Part shown: one piece after another, positions 7,025 through 16,092 of the stretch
How the letters are laid out: the number at the start of each line of letters is the position of its first letter
Numbering within the stretch: the stretch's first letter is position 1
Origin: an uncultured beta proteobacterium
Lineage (GTDB): Bacteria > Pseudomonadota > Gammaproteobacteria > Burkholderiales > Burkholderiaceae_B
Direction: 5' to 3'
NCBI GenBank assembly: GCA_903894155.1
Contig: CAITPF010000217.1
Location: forward strand, 1 to 38,745
DNA: 38,745 bases
Notes under the pieces: model-generated
Told to the model about the DNA's origin: nothing
Seen by the model: the letters and a program-made list of their open reading frames with translations, nothing else
Databases searched by the model: none
Translations under genes and position numbers: made by a program

Positions 7025-9685
7025 TCAGAGCCTGCTCCGCAGTACGTACTTCAGGATACCGCCGTGCCGGAAATATTCAATTTCGGCCATGCTGTCGATC
7101 CGCGCAAGCAGCGTCACAGTCAGACGCTCGCCAGTGGCGCGCGTGATGACACATTGAATTTCCTGGCGCGGCGTTGCGATCTCGTTAAGACCCACGATAT
7201 CGAACGTTTCGCTGCCGTCCAGTGCAAGCCGCTGTCGACTATCGCCGCCGGTGAATTGCAGCGGCAGCACGCCCATGCTGACCAGGTTCGCACGATGAAT
7301 CCGCTCGAGCGACTCGGCGATCACGGCACGCACGCCCAGCAGGCCCGTACCCTTGGCCGCCCAATCGCGCGACGAGCCGGCGCCGTATTCCTTGCCTGCG
7401 ACGACCACGAGCGGCACACCCTCGGCGCGGTAGAGTTCAGCGGCCTCGAAGATATTCATTTGCGCACCGCCGGGCAGATGGCGGGTCGCGCTGCCCTCGA
7501 CGCCCGGCGTCATTTCATTATGCAATCGCACGTTGGCAAAGGTGCCACGCATCATGACGTGATGGTTCAGACGTCGCGCGGCATAGTTGACGAAATCGCG
7601 CTGCGCGACCCCAAGCGACTCCAGATAGGCGCCAGCCGGGGTGCGGGACGAAAATTTCCCGATCGGCGAAATGTGATCCGTCGTGAGCATGTCGCCAAAC
7701 ATCCCGAGCACGCGCGCGGACCGAATGTCGTCGACTGGCTGCGCATTGCGCGACATCCCCTCGAAATAGGGAGGACGCTGGATGAAGAGGCTGGCCGGGT
7801 TCCAGTCGTACAACTTGCCGGTGCCCCCCTTCAGGGCCCTCCACTGCGGCGATCCTTGCAGGATCGTCGAATAGCGATCCGTAAACATTTTCGGGACGAT
7901 GCAACGCTCGATCGTCTCGCGGACTTCCTCTTGCGAAGGCCATATGTCGCGCAGGAAGACGGGAATACCCTGCGGGTCGAACCCCAGCGGCTCTGCGATC
8001 AGGTCATGGTGGATTGATCCTGCCAGCGCGTAGGCGACCACGAGCGGCGGTGAGGCGAGAAAATTCAGCTGCACGCTGTTGTGGACACGGGCATCAAAGT
8101 TGCGATTGCCTGAAAGCACGGCCACCGTGGCAAGGTCGTTTCCTTCGATCGCTTGCAGGATGGGATCCGACAGCGGCCCGGAATTCCCCATGCAGCTCAT
8201 GCAACCAAAACCGACGACGTTAAAGCCCAGCGTATCGAGATGTTCCTGCAAACCGGAGGCAACGAAATAGTCGGCGACGACACGCGATCCCGGTGAAAGC
8301 GAAGTCTTGACCCATGGCTTGGGTCGCAGGCCCCGGCGTACGGCATTGCGCGCCAGCAGGCCCGCCGCCATCATGACCGTCGGGTTGGACGTATTGGTGC
8401 AACTGGTGATCGCGGCAATGACGATCGAACCGTTTCCGATCGAAAAATCCGAACCTTCGACCTGGACGGTCTGCGGCGGCTTGGCCACCGCGCGCGCAAA
8501 GGCCGCGGGTGCCTCGCCGAGCGCCACGCGCGCATCCGGGCGACTGGGGCCCGCGACACTGGGGACGACTGCGCCAAGATCGATTTCCACCACGCGCGCG
8601 TAGCGAGGCTCGGCGCTGTCAGCGTCGCGCCATAGGCCCTGGGCCTGGCAATAGGCCTTCACGAGGGCAAGATGGCTCGCATCGCGACCCGTGAGTTCGA
8701 GAAAGCGCAACGTCTGCGCGTCGACCGGGAAGAACGCCATGGTCGCGCCATATTCCGGCGTCATATTGGAGACGGTCGCACGCTCGGTCAGGGAAAGCGA
8801 ATCGACGCCTGGCCCGAAATACTCGACGAAGCGCCCGATCACTTGCTCGCGCCTTAACCGCTGCGTGATCGTGAGCACCAGGTCGGTCGAGGTCGTACCG
8901 GCAGGCAGCTTGCCGACAAGGCGTACCCCGACGACCTCCGGGATGGAAACAATCACCGGCTCGCCAAGCGCCGCATTGCCCCCTTCGAAACCGCCCACCC
9001 CCCAGGCCACGACGCCCAGCGAATTGACCATTGCCGTATGGCTGTCCATGCCGATCAGCGAATCCGGGCACGCCACGCTACGACCGCCCTGTTGCTCCAC
9101 GCTGACCACGCGCGCGAGGAACTCCAGGTTGATCTGGTGACAAATGCCCGACCCGGGCGGAAAGACGCGCAAACCGTCGAACGCCTGGCCGCACCACCGC
9201 AGGAACTCGTAACGCTCCAGATTCTGCGCGAACTCCGAATCCATGTTGAACTGCAGCGAGGTCGGCTTGCCGGAATCCTCCACCATGACCGAGTGATCGA
9301 CGATGAAGTCCACCGGTACCGTTGGATTGATGCGCGCCGGGTCTCCGCCAAGCGCGACCATCGCATCGCGCATCGCGGCCATGTCGCCCATCAGGGTAAT
9401 GCCGGAAGACTCGGGCATCATCACCCGCACCGGATGGAACTCGAGCTCGACGTCGACTTCACCGCCCAGGAGCCTTGCGACGATTGCGCGCGCGTCCAGG
9501 TCAGACGCGCGGCCTGCGGCCTGGTTTCTGATCAGGTTTTCAAGCAGGACTCGAACCGTGTACGGTAGCGACTGCACTGCGCCGAAGCCCTGCCTCTGGG
9601 CGGCTTCAAGGCTGTAGTAATCAAATTGGCGATCGCCGACTTTCAGCGTGCGGACCAGGCCTTCGGCGTCAGACTGAGCTGTCAT
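7025..9685 (-). CDS. acnA: Aconitase family hydratase, AcnA type, divergent
   Basis: This 886-residue 4Fe-4S hydro-lyase has the full AcnA length and domain order. Visible motifs are DSHT at 214-217, TSCTNTSNP at 427-435 (cluster ligand C429), GFGCMSCMGNSG at 492-503 (ligands C495 and C498), NRNFDAR at 527-533 (substrate-binding arginines) and the swivelling domain 4 with YGAGSSRDWAAKG at 767-779. Several usually invariant stretches differ: GCMSCMGNSG in place of the common GCTTCIGNSG, and VQLNFLASPP where VKANYLASPP is usual. It stands beside carboxylate transport and PrpD/PrpB-like genes, not TCA-cycle genes, so it may hydrate a citrate analogue such as methylaconitate (inference). An upstream AAGGGA serves as ribosome-binding site for ATG 9685. 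Confidence 0.93.
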   Translation of the reverse strand: MTAQSDAEGLVRTLKVGDRQFDYYSLEAAQRQGFGAVQSLPYTVRVLLENLIRNQAAGRASDLDARAIVARLLGGEVDVELEFHPVRVMMPESSGITLMGDMAAMRDAMVALGGDPARINPTVPVDFIVDHSVMVEDSGKPTSLQFNMDSEFAQNLERYEFLRWCGQAFDGLRVFPPGSGICHQINLEFLARVVSVEQQGGRSVACPDSLIGMDSHTAMVNSLGVVAWGVGGFEGGNAALGEPVIVSIPEVVGVRLVGKLPAGTTSTDLVLTITQRLRREQVIGRFVEYFGPGVDSLSLTERATVSNMTPEYGATMAFFPVDAQTLRFLELTGRDASHLALVKAYCQAQGLWRDADSAEPRYARVVEIDLGAVVPSVAGPSRPDARVALGEAPAAFARAVAKPPQTVQVEGSDFSIGNGSIVIAAITSCTNTSNPTVMMAAGLLARNAVRRGLRPKPWVKTSLSPGSRVVADYFVASGLQEHLDTLGFNVVGFGCMSCMGNSGPLSDPILQAIEGNDLATVAVLSGNRNFDARVHNSVQLNFLASPPLVVAYALAGSIHHDLIAEPLGFDPQGIPVFLRDIWPSQEEVRETIERCIVPKMFTDRYSTILQGSPQWRALKGGTGKLYDWNPASLFIQRPPYFEGMSRNAQPVDDIRSARVLGMFGDMLTTDHISPIGKFSSRTPAGAYLESLGVAQRDFVNYAARRLNHHVMMRGTFANVRLHNEMTPGVEGSATRHLPGGAQMNIFEAAELYRAEGVPLVVVAGKEYGAGSSRDWAAKGTGLLGVRAVIAESLERIHRANLVSMGVLPLQFTGGDSRQRLALDGSETFDIVGLNEIATPRQEIQCVITRATGERLTVTLLARIDSMAEIEYFRHGGILKYVLRSRL

Positions 9686-9746
9686 GTTTGTCCCTTATTG
9701 TTATGCATCACGGCGCCGTGCGAAATGCCGCATGCGAGCGCGCACC

Positions 9747-9776
9747 ATCCTACACCGGGGAACGAACCGGCGACAA
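9747..9776 (-). promoter_or_regulatory. Candidate sigma-70 promoter of the aconitase gene
   Basis: Reading the minus strand, TTGTCG (9776-9771) and TAGGAT (9752-9747) are separated by 18 bp. The boxes match the -35 and -10 consensus at 4 of 6 positions each. A start site near 9740 would give a leader of about 55 nt before ATG 9685. This was picked by eye; no transcription data support it. Confidence 0.4.
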
Positions 9777-9794
9777 CAGGTTGAAGATCTGTTG
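9774..9794. promoter_or_regulatory. Candidate operator: inverted repeat between divergent promoters
   Basis: CAACAG (9774-9779) and its exact inverse CTGTTG (9789-9794) are 9 bp apart. The repeat overlaps the -35 boxes of both the minus-strand aconitase promoter and the plus-strand hyu promoter, so one regulator bound here could control both transcription units. No regulator gene is adjacent. The arms are only 6 bp, so chance remains possible. Confidence 0.35.
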
Positions 9795-9820
9795 ACAAAC
9801 CTCCCGATCATGGCTGCAAT
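9792..9820 (+). promoter_or_regulatory. Candidate sigma-70 promoter of the hyu-tct operon
   Basis: A perfect -35 box TTGACA (9792-9797) is followed after 17 bp by TGCAAT (9815-9820), which matches the -10 consensus at 4 of 6 positions. The start site would fall near 9827, about 60 nt before ATG 9887. GAGGA at about 9871-9875 is the best ribosome-binding site and lies rather far (about 11 nt) from the start codon. Confidence 0.5.
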
Positions 9821-9886
9821 CGCTCTGTTCGTATCGCAGCCTGCATCCCAGGAAATCAACACACGCTAAAGAGGACTTGCCCGGGC

Positions 9887-11638
9887 ATGAGCATTGACGC
9901 CGTTCGACTTGAGTTGGTCAAGAACGCCATCGGTTCAGTCGTGGACGAGATGGTCCTGACCGTCGTGCGAATCGCGTACTCGTCCATCATGAAAGACACG
10001 ATGGACATGTCCAGCGCGTTTTGCGATGGGCGTGGCCGCCTGATCGCACAGGGGCTGAGCCTGCCGTTGCACCTGGGTTCGATCCCGGACGCCATGGACG
10101 CCGTGATTGAACGCTACGGCGACGACTTCGCACCCGGCGACGTGGTGATCTTCAACGACCCGTACCAGGGCGGCATGCACTTGCCCGATATCTTCATGTT
10201 CCGCCCCGTCTTCGTGGGCGAGCACCTGCTTGGCTTCGGAATACTGGTGGCGCACCACAACGATATGGGCGGCCGCGTACCGGGCTCAAGCGCCGCGGAC
10301 TCGACTGAAGTCTTCCAGGAGGGTTTGCAGATCCCGATCCTCAAGCTGTACGACCGGGGTGTGCTGAACCAGACGCTGCTCGACATCCTCGCGCGCAACG
10401 TCCGGGTACCCGACACCGTGCTTGGGGATCTGCGCGCGCAGGAGGCTGCCTGCCGCATTGCGGATCGCGGGATGCGCGAACTTGCTGACCGGTACGGCGT
10501 GGCAGAGCTCGAGGCCTGCTTCGACGCGCTGCTCGACTACTCCGAGCGCGAAGCGCGCCGAACGATCGCTGCGATCCCGGATGGTGTCTACTCCTTTACA
10601 GATTACCTGGACGATGACGGGATCCATCCGAATCAGCCCGTCAAGGTCATGGTCACGCTGACCATTGCCGGCGAGGAGTTGAGTGCGGATCTTACGGGCA
10701 GTTCACCGCAGGTGAGCGGTGCCATCAACTCGACGCTCTCCTTTGCCAAGTCGGCGATTTATTTCGCGGTGCGCGCCATCATGGATTCCGATGCGCCAAA
10801 CAATGCCGGCTTCATCCGACCGATTCGCGTGGTGGCCCCTGAGGGGTGCCTGTTCAACCCGCGGCGCCCGGGCGCGGTGGCAGCGCGCGGCGTGAGCGGT
10901 TTTCGCCTGATCGATGCAACTTTCGGCGCACTGGCCAAGGCGGTGCCGAGGTACCCTCGGGCAGCGGGCGAAGGGGGGACGACCAGCTACAGCATCGGCG
11001 GGTATGACGCCGAGGGGCGCTACGTGCTGTTTCGCGAGGCGCTGATGGGGGCGTGGGGCGCGGGCTTTGAGCGCGAAGGGGTTGACGGCGTGGCTAACCC
11101 GGCTGCGAACATCAGTAACGCACCGATCGAGATGATCGAAAACACCGCGCCGATCCGCATCGAGCGTTACGCGCTGGTCGCCGACAGCGGCGGCATCGGC
11201 GCGTGGCGCGGCGGGCTGGCCATTGAACGGCAGTTGCGCTTTCTGGGTGAACGCGCCGTTTTCCAGCTTCGCTCAGACCGAAGACAGCATCCTCCATTCG
11301 GGATTTTTTCAGGCGGTCCCGGCGGCGCGTCCAATAATTTGCTTGAGCGCGACGGCGTCTGGGAGCAAATGCCCACCAAATTCACCCGATCACTGCAGAA
11401 AGACCAGGCATTCCGGCACACCACGGCAGGCGGAGGCGGCTACGGCGACCCGGTCACACGCCACCCGGGTGCGGTGCTCGACGATGTGCGCAACGGCAAG
11501 GTGTCGACAGAGTCCGCGTACGAAGACTATCGCGTCGTCATCCTGCGCGACCCCTGGCGCATTGACGACGCTGCCACGGCGGCGCTTCGGGGCAACCCTC
11601 CAGCGCGTGAGCAGGAATCAGCGAGGGGCACACCATGA
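9887..11638 (+). CDS. Hydantoinase B/oxoprolinase family protein
   Basis: This 583-residue protein belongs to the HyuB family, the metal-binding partner subunit in ATP-dependent hydantoinases, 5-oxoprolinases and acetone carboxylases. Family motifs are FNDPYQGGMHLPD at about 89-101 and AHHNDMGGRVPG near 122, both metal-site regions, and the C-terminal TTAGGGGYGDP typical of the family. It overlaps the HyuA-like gene by 4 bp (ATGA), so the two should form one complex. Because ring-opening amidases and carboxylases share these subunits, the substrate is open. The neighbouring lyase, dehydratase and carboxylate transporter suggest a cyclic or keto precursor of an organic acid (inference). Confidence 0.92.
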   Translation: MSIDAVRLELVKNAIGSVVDEMVLTVVRIAYSSIMKDTMDMSSAFCDGRGRLIAQGLSLPLHLGSIPDAMDAVIERYGDDFAPGDVVIFNDPYQGGMHLPDIFMFRPVFVGEHLLGFGILVAHHNDMGGRVPGSSAADSTEVFQEGLQIPILKLYDRGVLNQTLLDILARNVRVPDTVLGDLRAQEAACRIADRGMRELADRYGVAELEACFDALLDYSEREARRTIAAIPDGVYSFTDYLDDDGIHPNQPVKVMVTLTIAGEELSADLTGSSPQVSGAINSTLSFAKSAIYFAVRAIMDSDAPNNAGFIRPIRVVAPEGCLFNPRRPGAVAARGVSGFRLIDATFGALAKAVPRYPRAAGEGGTTSYSIGGYDAEGRYVLFREALMGAWGAGFEREGVDGVANPAANISNAPIEMIENTAPIRIERYALVADSGGIGAWRGGLAIERQLRFLGERAVFQLRSDRRQHPPFGIFSGGPGGASNNLLERDGVWEQMPTKFTRSLQKDQAFRHTTAGGGGYGDPVTRHPGAVLDDVRNGKVSTESAYEDYRVVILRDPWRIDDAATAALRGNPPAREQESARGTP

Positions 11639-13752
11639 GCGCGTCTGCCGACATGCGGATTGGCGTGGACATTGGCGGCACCTTCACGGACCTCGTATTC
11701 CTCAACCCGGATGGCACGCTGCACAAGCGCAAGGTGCCCTCGACGCCGTCGGACTATTCGCGGGCGATTGTCGACGGGGTTCAAGCCTACTGCCGAGAGG
11801 CCGGACTGCGGCCAGAGGCGATCGGCGAAGTCGTCCATGCCACCACAGTGGCGACCAATGCAATTCTGGAGCGCAAAGGGGCCCGCACGGCCCTGATCAC
11901 CACGGCCGGGTTTCGCGACGTGCTTGAGCTGCGGCGCATCCGGATTCCGATGTCCTATGACCTCGGATGGCAAAAGCCCGTGCCGCTGGTCGAACGGGCA
12001 TGGCGCCTGGAGATCCCGGAGCGAATGGACGCGCGCGGCAACGTGTTGGTGGCGCTCGACCATCAGGCGCTTGACCAGGCGATCGACGCGCTCCTCAAAG
12101 AAGGCGTCGAGGCCGTTGCCGTGTGCTTTCTCCACGCCTACCGCAATCCGGATCATGAACGCGCGGTCGGCGCGGCGTTTCGGGCCCGTATGCCGCAGGC
12201 CTACGTTTCGCTGTCGCATGAAGTGCTGCCCGAGATGCTCGAATTCGAGCGCACCAGCACGACCGTGGTCAACGCCTACGTCGCGCCGCTCATCGCGCGC
12301 TACCTGGGGACGCTGCGCGAACGGCTTGACGGGCTGGGCACGACGGCGCCGCTGTTGGTCATGCAGTCCAACGGCGGTCTGATCAGCGCCGGCGCGGCTG
12401 CAGGCCGCCCTGTCACGATCATCGAATCGGGCCCGGCTGCGGGTGTCGTCGCGGCCGCGCGCCTTGCGCAAGACTGTGGGTATCGCGATGTGCTGACGCT
12501 CGACATGGGCGGCACCACGACCAAAGCATCGATCATCGAACACAATGCGATCCTGCGCGCCACAGAATATGAAGTGGGATCGGCGGTCTCGGCCAGCAGC
12601 CGCCTCATGCGCGGCAACGGTTATGCGCTTCGGATTCCGGTTATCGATATTTCCGAAGTTGGCGCCGGGGGCGGCAGCATCGCGCAGGTGGATCCGGGCG
12701 GCTCGTTGCGTGTCGGCCCGCGCAGCGCGGGGGCCACACCCGGGCCAGCCTGCTACGGCAACGGCAACCTGCACCCCACCGTGACGGACGCAAACCTCGT
12801 GCTGGGTTATCTGAATTCGGATTCGCTGGCGGGCGGTTCGCTGACGATCCGCCGCGATCTCGCCCTGACGGCCATTCACGAGCATGTCGCTCTGCGCACC
12901 GGCCTGTCGGACCTGGACGCAGCCCATGGCGTGCACCAGATCGCAAACTCCAACATGGTGCGCGCCATCAAGTCCGTGTCCGTCGAACGCGGCCGCGACC
13001 CGGCCGATTTCGTCCTGATGGTATTTGGAGGCGCCGGTCCAATCCACGCGGCCGGGGTCGCCCGTGAGCTTGGCATTGGGCGCGTCATCGTGCCGCCTGC
13101 CCCCGGCGTTTTCAGCGCCTTCGGTCTGCTGCGCGCGGACGTCGAGCAACACTCGGCCCGCACCGTGCTGACGCGCACGGCAGGCGCGGATCTTGACTCG
13201 GTGAACGCCGCGATCGACACGATGCGCGCCGAGTTGACGGCGGCGCTCGCAGGCGAAGGCTATGCCGAACCGTTGATCTCCATCCGTGCGCACGCCGACT
13301 TGCGCTACCGCGGGCAATCCTCAGAGATCACCGTGCCCATGAGCGGCATGACGCTCACCCGGGAAGCGGTGACTGAGCTGGAGGTTCGTTTCGAAACGGA
13401 ATTCGAGCGCACATACGGACACGTGGGCCAGTCCCGCGAATTCGAGCTCGTGACCGTTCGGCTCGTGGCGTCGGTATCACGACCGGCAGAGCGGCCTATG
13501 CACTGGGGCGAGGAAATCGGCGAGGCCCCTTCTGGCGAACGCCGGATGGTCTATTTTGGCGACGGTGGATCTCCCCGCGAGGTCGACGTGATTCGCCGTG
13601 CCGACCTTGCGTCGGGCCGCCGTCCGGGACCACTGGTGATCCAGGAGTACGACACCAGCGTCGTGGTACCGCCCGGCGATACCGCCTGGCTCGACGGCTT
13701 CGGCAATATCGTGATCGGAGTCAGGGAGGAACATGACACGGGAAGCCGCTGA
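11635..13752 (+). CDS. Hydantoinase A/oxoprolinase family ATP-dependent protein
   Basis: This 705-residue protein is the ATP-binding HyuA-type subunit. The phosphate-binding motif of the actin-like ATPase fold is at about 9-20 (IGVDIGGTFTDL), followed by HATTVATNAILERKG at 68-82, LDMGGTTTKA near 288-297, and GGGSIAQVD and GATPGPACYG at about 344-380. The family activates a carbonyl oxygen by phosphorylation before ring opening or carboxylation. The start overlaps the hyuB stop by 4 bp and has a GAGGGG ribosome-binding site. Its 3' end overlaps the MmgE/PrpD gene by 20 bp. The substrate is unknown. Confidence 0.92.
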   Translation: MSASADMRIGVDIGGTFTDLVFLNPDGTLHKRKVPSTPSDYSRAIVDGVQAYCREAGLRPEAIGEVVHATTVATNAILERKGARTALITTAGFRDVLELRRIRIPMSYDLGWQKPVPLVERAWRLEIPERMDARGNVLVALDHQALDQAIDALLKEGVEAVAVCFLHAYRNPDHERAVGAAFRARMPQAYVSLSHEVLPEMLEFERTSTTVVNAYVAPLIARYLGTLRERLDGLGTTAPLLVMQSNGGLISAGAAAGRPVTIIESGPAAGVVAAARLAQDCGYRDVLTLDMGGTTTKASIIEHNAILRATEYEVGSAVSASSRLMRGNGYALRIPVIDISEVGAGGGSIAQVDPGGSLRVGPRSAGATPGPACYGNGNLHPTVTDANLVLGYLNSDSLAGGSLTIRRDLALTAIHEHVALRTGLSDLDAAHGVHQIANSNMVRAIKSVSVERGRDPADFVLMVFGGAGPIHAAGVARELGIGRVIVPPAPGVFSAFGLLRADVEQHSARTVLTRTAGADLDSVNAAIDTMRAELTAALAGEGYAEPLISIRAHADLRYRGQSSEITVPMSGMTLTREAVTELEVRFETEFERTYGHVGQSREFELVTVRLVASVSRPAERPMHWGEEIGEAPSGERRMVYFGDGGSPREVDVIRRADLASGRRPGPLVIQEYDTSVVVPPGDTAWLDGFGNIVIGVREEHDTGSR

Positions 13753-15106
13753 ATCAGCGTCCGCGCTCGCCGCCTTCGCGGCACAGTCGGACATCACGCG
13801 CATGCCGGCGCACGTCGTGCGCACCGCTAAGGCTTGCCTGCTGTATGCCGTCGCCGTGGGTATCGCCTCGCGCGCCGCGCCAATGGCCACGATGATCGCC
13901 CGGGCGCTCGATCTTGAGTACGGCGAGGCGGGCGGACCGGTCACGCGGATGCTGGACGGGCGCGCGGTCGCCACGGGAGCCGGCGCCTACGCCAATGCCG
14001 TGCTGTTGCACGGCAGGGTCCAGGAGGACGCGCATCCGGCCGGTCACGTCGGGGTCGTGGTGGTGCCGGCGGCGATCGCGATGGCGCAGGCACAGCGGGC
14101 CAGCGGGCCGGCCCTGCTGGCGGCCCTTGTCGTCGGCTACGAGGTCGCGCTGCGCATCGGGCGCGATCACGTCTCGGATTCGAGCGCACGGGGATTTCGA
14201 TCGACGCCGCTGTATGGCGTGTTTGGCGCAGCGGCCGCCGCAGGGCGACTTGCCGGCCTGGACGACGACCGGATGGCGGACGCGATCTGCCTTGCGGCAA
14301 ATTTCGCCGGCGGGCTGCGCGAATTCGTCACGGCCGGCACAGACGAGTTTCCGTTGCACGCCGGGATGGCGGCACGCAACGGCATCCACGCGGTGCAATG
14401 TGCACTGACGGGCGTGCACGCCGCGCGCAGCACGATCGGGGGCGACGCAGGCTTTATGCGCGCGTTCGGGGAGCCCGGCAAGGCCTACAGTTCGCGCCTC
14501 GCCGATGCGCTCGGCGAGCAATACGAACTGGTACGCACCACCTACAAGCCCTATCCAGCCTGCCAGTTCAACCGAAGCGTCATCCGCGGCATGCTCGCCC
14601 TGCGCGCATCGCATGCCGCGCCGTTGAGGGGCATCACCATTGGCCTGCACCCCTTCGAGGCGGATTTCGTCGGCATGCGACACACCGGGCCGTTCGTCAG
14701 CTTTCCGCAGACATTCATGAGCGCCCCGTTCTGCGCCGCGCTCGCATGGGTTGACGGTGCCGTTACCTACCGCGCAATGCACGATTTCGATCGCGAACCT
14801 GTGGTGCGCCTGGCCGCACGCGTACGCGTCGTGGCCGATGCCTCCATCCCGCGCTACCGTCCACGGCTGACAATCGAGACCGAGGACGGGCGCACTCTGG
14901 AATGGGCAGAAGATCAGGGCGAAGAACGATACGCGATGACCTGGGACGCTGCGGTCGACATGACGCGGATCTTCTGCAGTGAGGCCGGAGTCGTGCCGCA
15001 AGACACCGACGCACTCATCGAGGCGACACTGCGGCTGGATCAGAACACGGACTGCAACGATTTCCTCTCGGCATTGCATCGGGCACATGCGCGCGCATGT
15101 GCCTGA
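13733..15106 (+). CDS. MmgE/PrpD family protein
   Basis: This 457-residue protein matches the length and layout of the MmgE/PrpD family, which includes 2-methylcitrate dehydratase PrpD, cis-aconitate decarboxylase and iminodisuccinate epimerase. The N-terminal helical domain contains MTREAAESASALAAFAAQSD and later DAHPAGHVGVVVVPAAIA, a segment placed like the PrpD active-site loop. KPYPACQFNRSVIRGML at about 277-293 is the usual family hinge. The start lies within the end of the HyuA gene (20 bp overlap) with GGGAGGA just before it. Sitting directly upstream of a PrpB-like lyase, it probably dehydrates or isomerises a tricarboxylate-like intermediate (inference). Confidence 0.9.
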   Translation: MTREAAESASALAAFAAQSDITRMPAHVVRTAKACLLYAVAVGIASRAAPMATMIARALDLEYGEAGGPVTRMLDGRAVATGAGAYANAVLLHGRVQEDAHPAGHVGVVVVPAAIAMAQAQRASGPALLAALVVGYEVALRIGRDHVSDSSARGFRSTPLYGVFGAAAAAGRLAGLDDDRMADAICLAANFAGGLREFVTAGTDEFPLHAGMAARNGIHAVQCALTGVHAARSTIGGDAGFMRAFGEPGKAYSSRLADALGEQYELVRTTYKPYPACQFNRSVIRGMLALRASHAAPLRGITIGLHPFEADFVGMRHTGPFVSFPQTFMSAPFCAALAWVDGAVTYRAMHDFDREPVVRLAARVRVVADASIPRYRPRLTIETEDGRTLEWAEDQGEERYAMTWDAAVDMTRIFCSEAGVVPQDTDALIEATLRLDQNTDCNDFLSALHRAHARACA

Positions 15107-15140
15107 CCGTGCCCTGACAACGACAAAAATGGAGAAGGAC

Positions 15141-16064
15141 ATGAACAATCCCGGAAAGCGCCTGCGCGAGCTGATCGATGCGCCTGAAATCCTCGTGATG
15201 CCAGGCATCTACGACGGCTACAGCGCAAGAATGGTCAAGAAATACGGATTCCCGGCAGGATTTCTGACGGGCGGTGGCATCAGCGAAGCGCGCCTTGGCC
15301 AGCCGGATATCGGATTGATGGGCATGGAGGAAAACCTCGCCACTTGCCGGGCGATGGTGGCCTGTTGCGACCTGCCGATGATCGCCGACGGCGACACCGG
15401 CTATGGCAACGCGGTCAACGTGCATCACATGGTGCGCGCCTTCGAGCAGGCGGGCGTGGGCGGCGTCATGATCGAGGACCAGGTCTGGCCCAAGCGATGC
15501 GGCCATATGAAGGGCAAGGAAGTGATCTCCGCAGAGGAGATGGTGCAAAAAATACGCGCCGGCGCTCAGGCGCGTCGCAACCCGGACTTCATCATCAAAT
15601 CGCGCACCGACTCGTACGGCACCCATGGCCTTGCCGAAGCGATCCGCAGGTTGAACCTATACGCGCAAGCGGGCGCCGACCTGCTGTTTGCCGATGCCGT
15701 GCTGCGGGAGGAAGATATCGCCACGCTGGTGCGCGAGGTCACAAAGCCCGTGTCCGTCAACATGGGATTCGGCATTCGCCAGCGATCGACGACGCCGCTG
15801 ATCTCGGCGCGCCGTCTGCAGGACCTGGGGGTCGCGGCAGTTATTTACCCTCGGTTACTGACATCGGCGGCGATTCAGGGGATGATTAACGGGATGAACG
15901 CACTGTGCGCGTCGCTTGGCCGTGATGAAATCGTCGAGCGACCGGATCTGGCCGTCTCGTTCGAAGATCTGAACGCGCTGGTCGGGTTTGACGAAGCCCA
16001 GTCGCTCGAGCAGCAATTCCTGACCGAAGAGACGCTCAACCGAAAATACGGCCCTGCGCGCTAG
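15141..16064 (+). CDS. Isocitrate lyase/PEP mutase family lyase (PrpB-like)
   Basis: This is a 307-residue TIM-barrel lyase. Catalytic motifs are DGDTGYGN at 83-90 (Mg2+ and substrate site), IEDQVWPKRCGH at 111-122 with the active-site Cys at 120, and a loop with KSRTDSYGTHG at about 155-165. KRCGH is the form seen in 2-methylisocitrate and 2,3-dimethylmalate lyases; isocitrate lyase usually has KKCGH. The frame is open from 14979 inside the previous gene, but ATG 15141 has the strong GGAGAAGG site 5-8 nt upstream and gives the usual N-terminus. It likely cleaves a C-C bond of a branched hydroxy acid, releasing pyruvate or succinate-type products (family knowledge). Confidence 0.92.
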   Translation: MNNPGKRLRELIDAPEILVMPGIYDGYSARMVKKYGFPAGFLTGGGISEARLGQPDIGLMGMEENLATCRAMVACCDLPMIADGDTGYGNAVNVHHMVRAFEQAGVGGVMIEDQVWPKRCGHMKGKEVISAEEMVQKIRAGAQARRNPDFIIKSRTDSYGTHGLAEAIRRLNLYAQAGADLLFADAVLREEDIATLVREVTKPVSVNMGFGIRQRSTTPLISARRLQDLGVAAVIYPRLLTSAAIQGMINGMNALCASLGRDEIVERPDLAVSFEDLNALVGFDEAQSLEQQFLTEETLNRKYGPAR

Positions 16065-16092
16065 CCGCGACCCGGCCTCAAGGAGACACAAG

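Noticed and set aside
6950-8017. 355-codon plus-strand frame opposite the aconitase C-terminal half
   Set aside because: It is antisense to conserved aconitase motifs and has shadow-like composition.
11527-13317. 596-codon open frame on the minus strand inside the HyuA-like gene
   Set aside because: It is antisense to a gene with clear family motifs. Its composition (Arg, His, Gly, Asp rich) is that of a shadow frame in GC-rich DNA, and it shows no domain.
13754-15208. 484-codon minus-strand frame opposite the MmgE/PrpD gene
   Set aside because: Shadow frame of a well-supported coding region, with no recognisable motif or ribosome-binding site.
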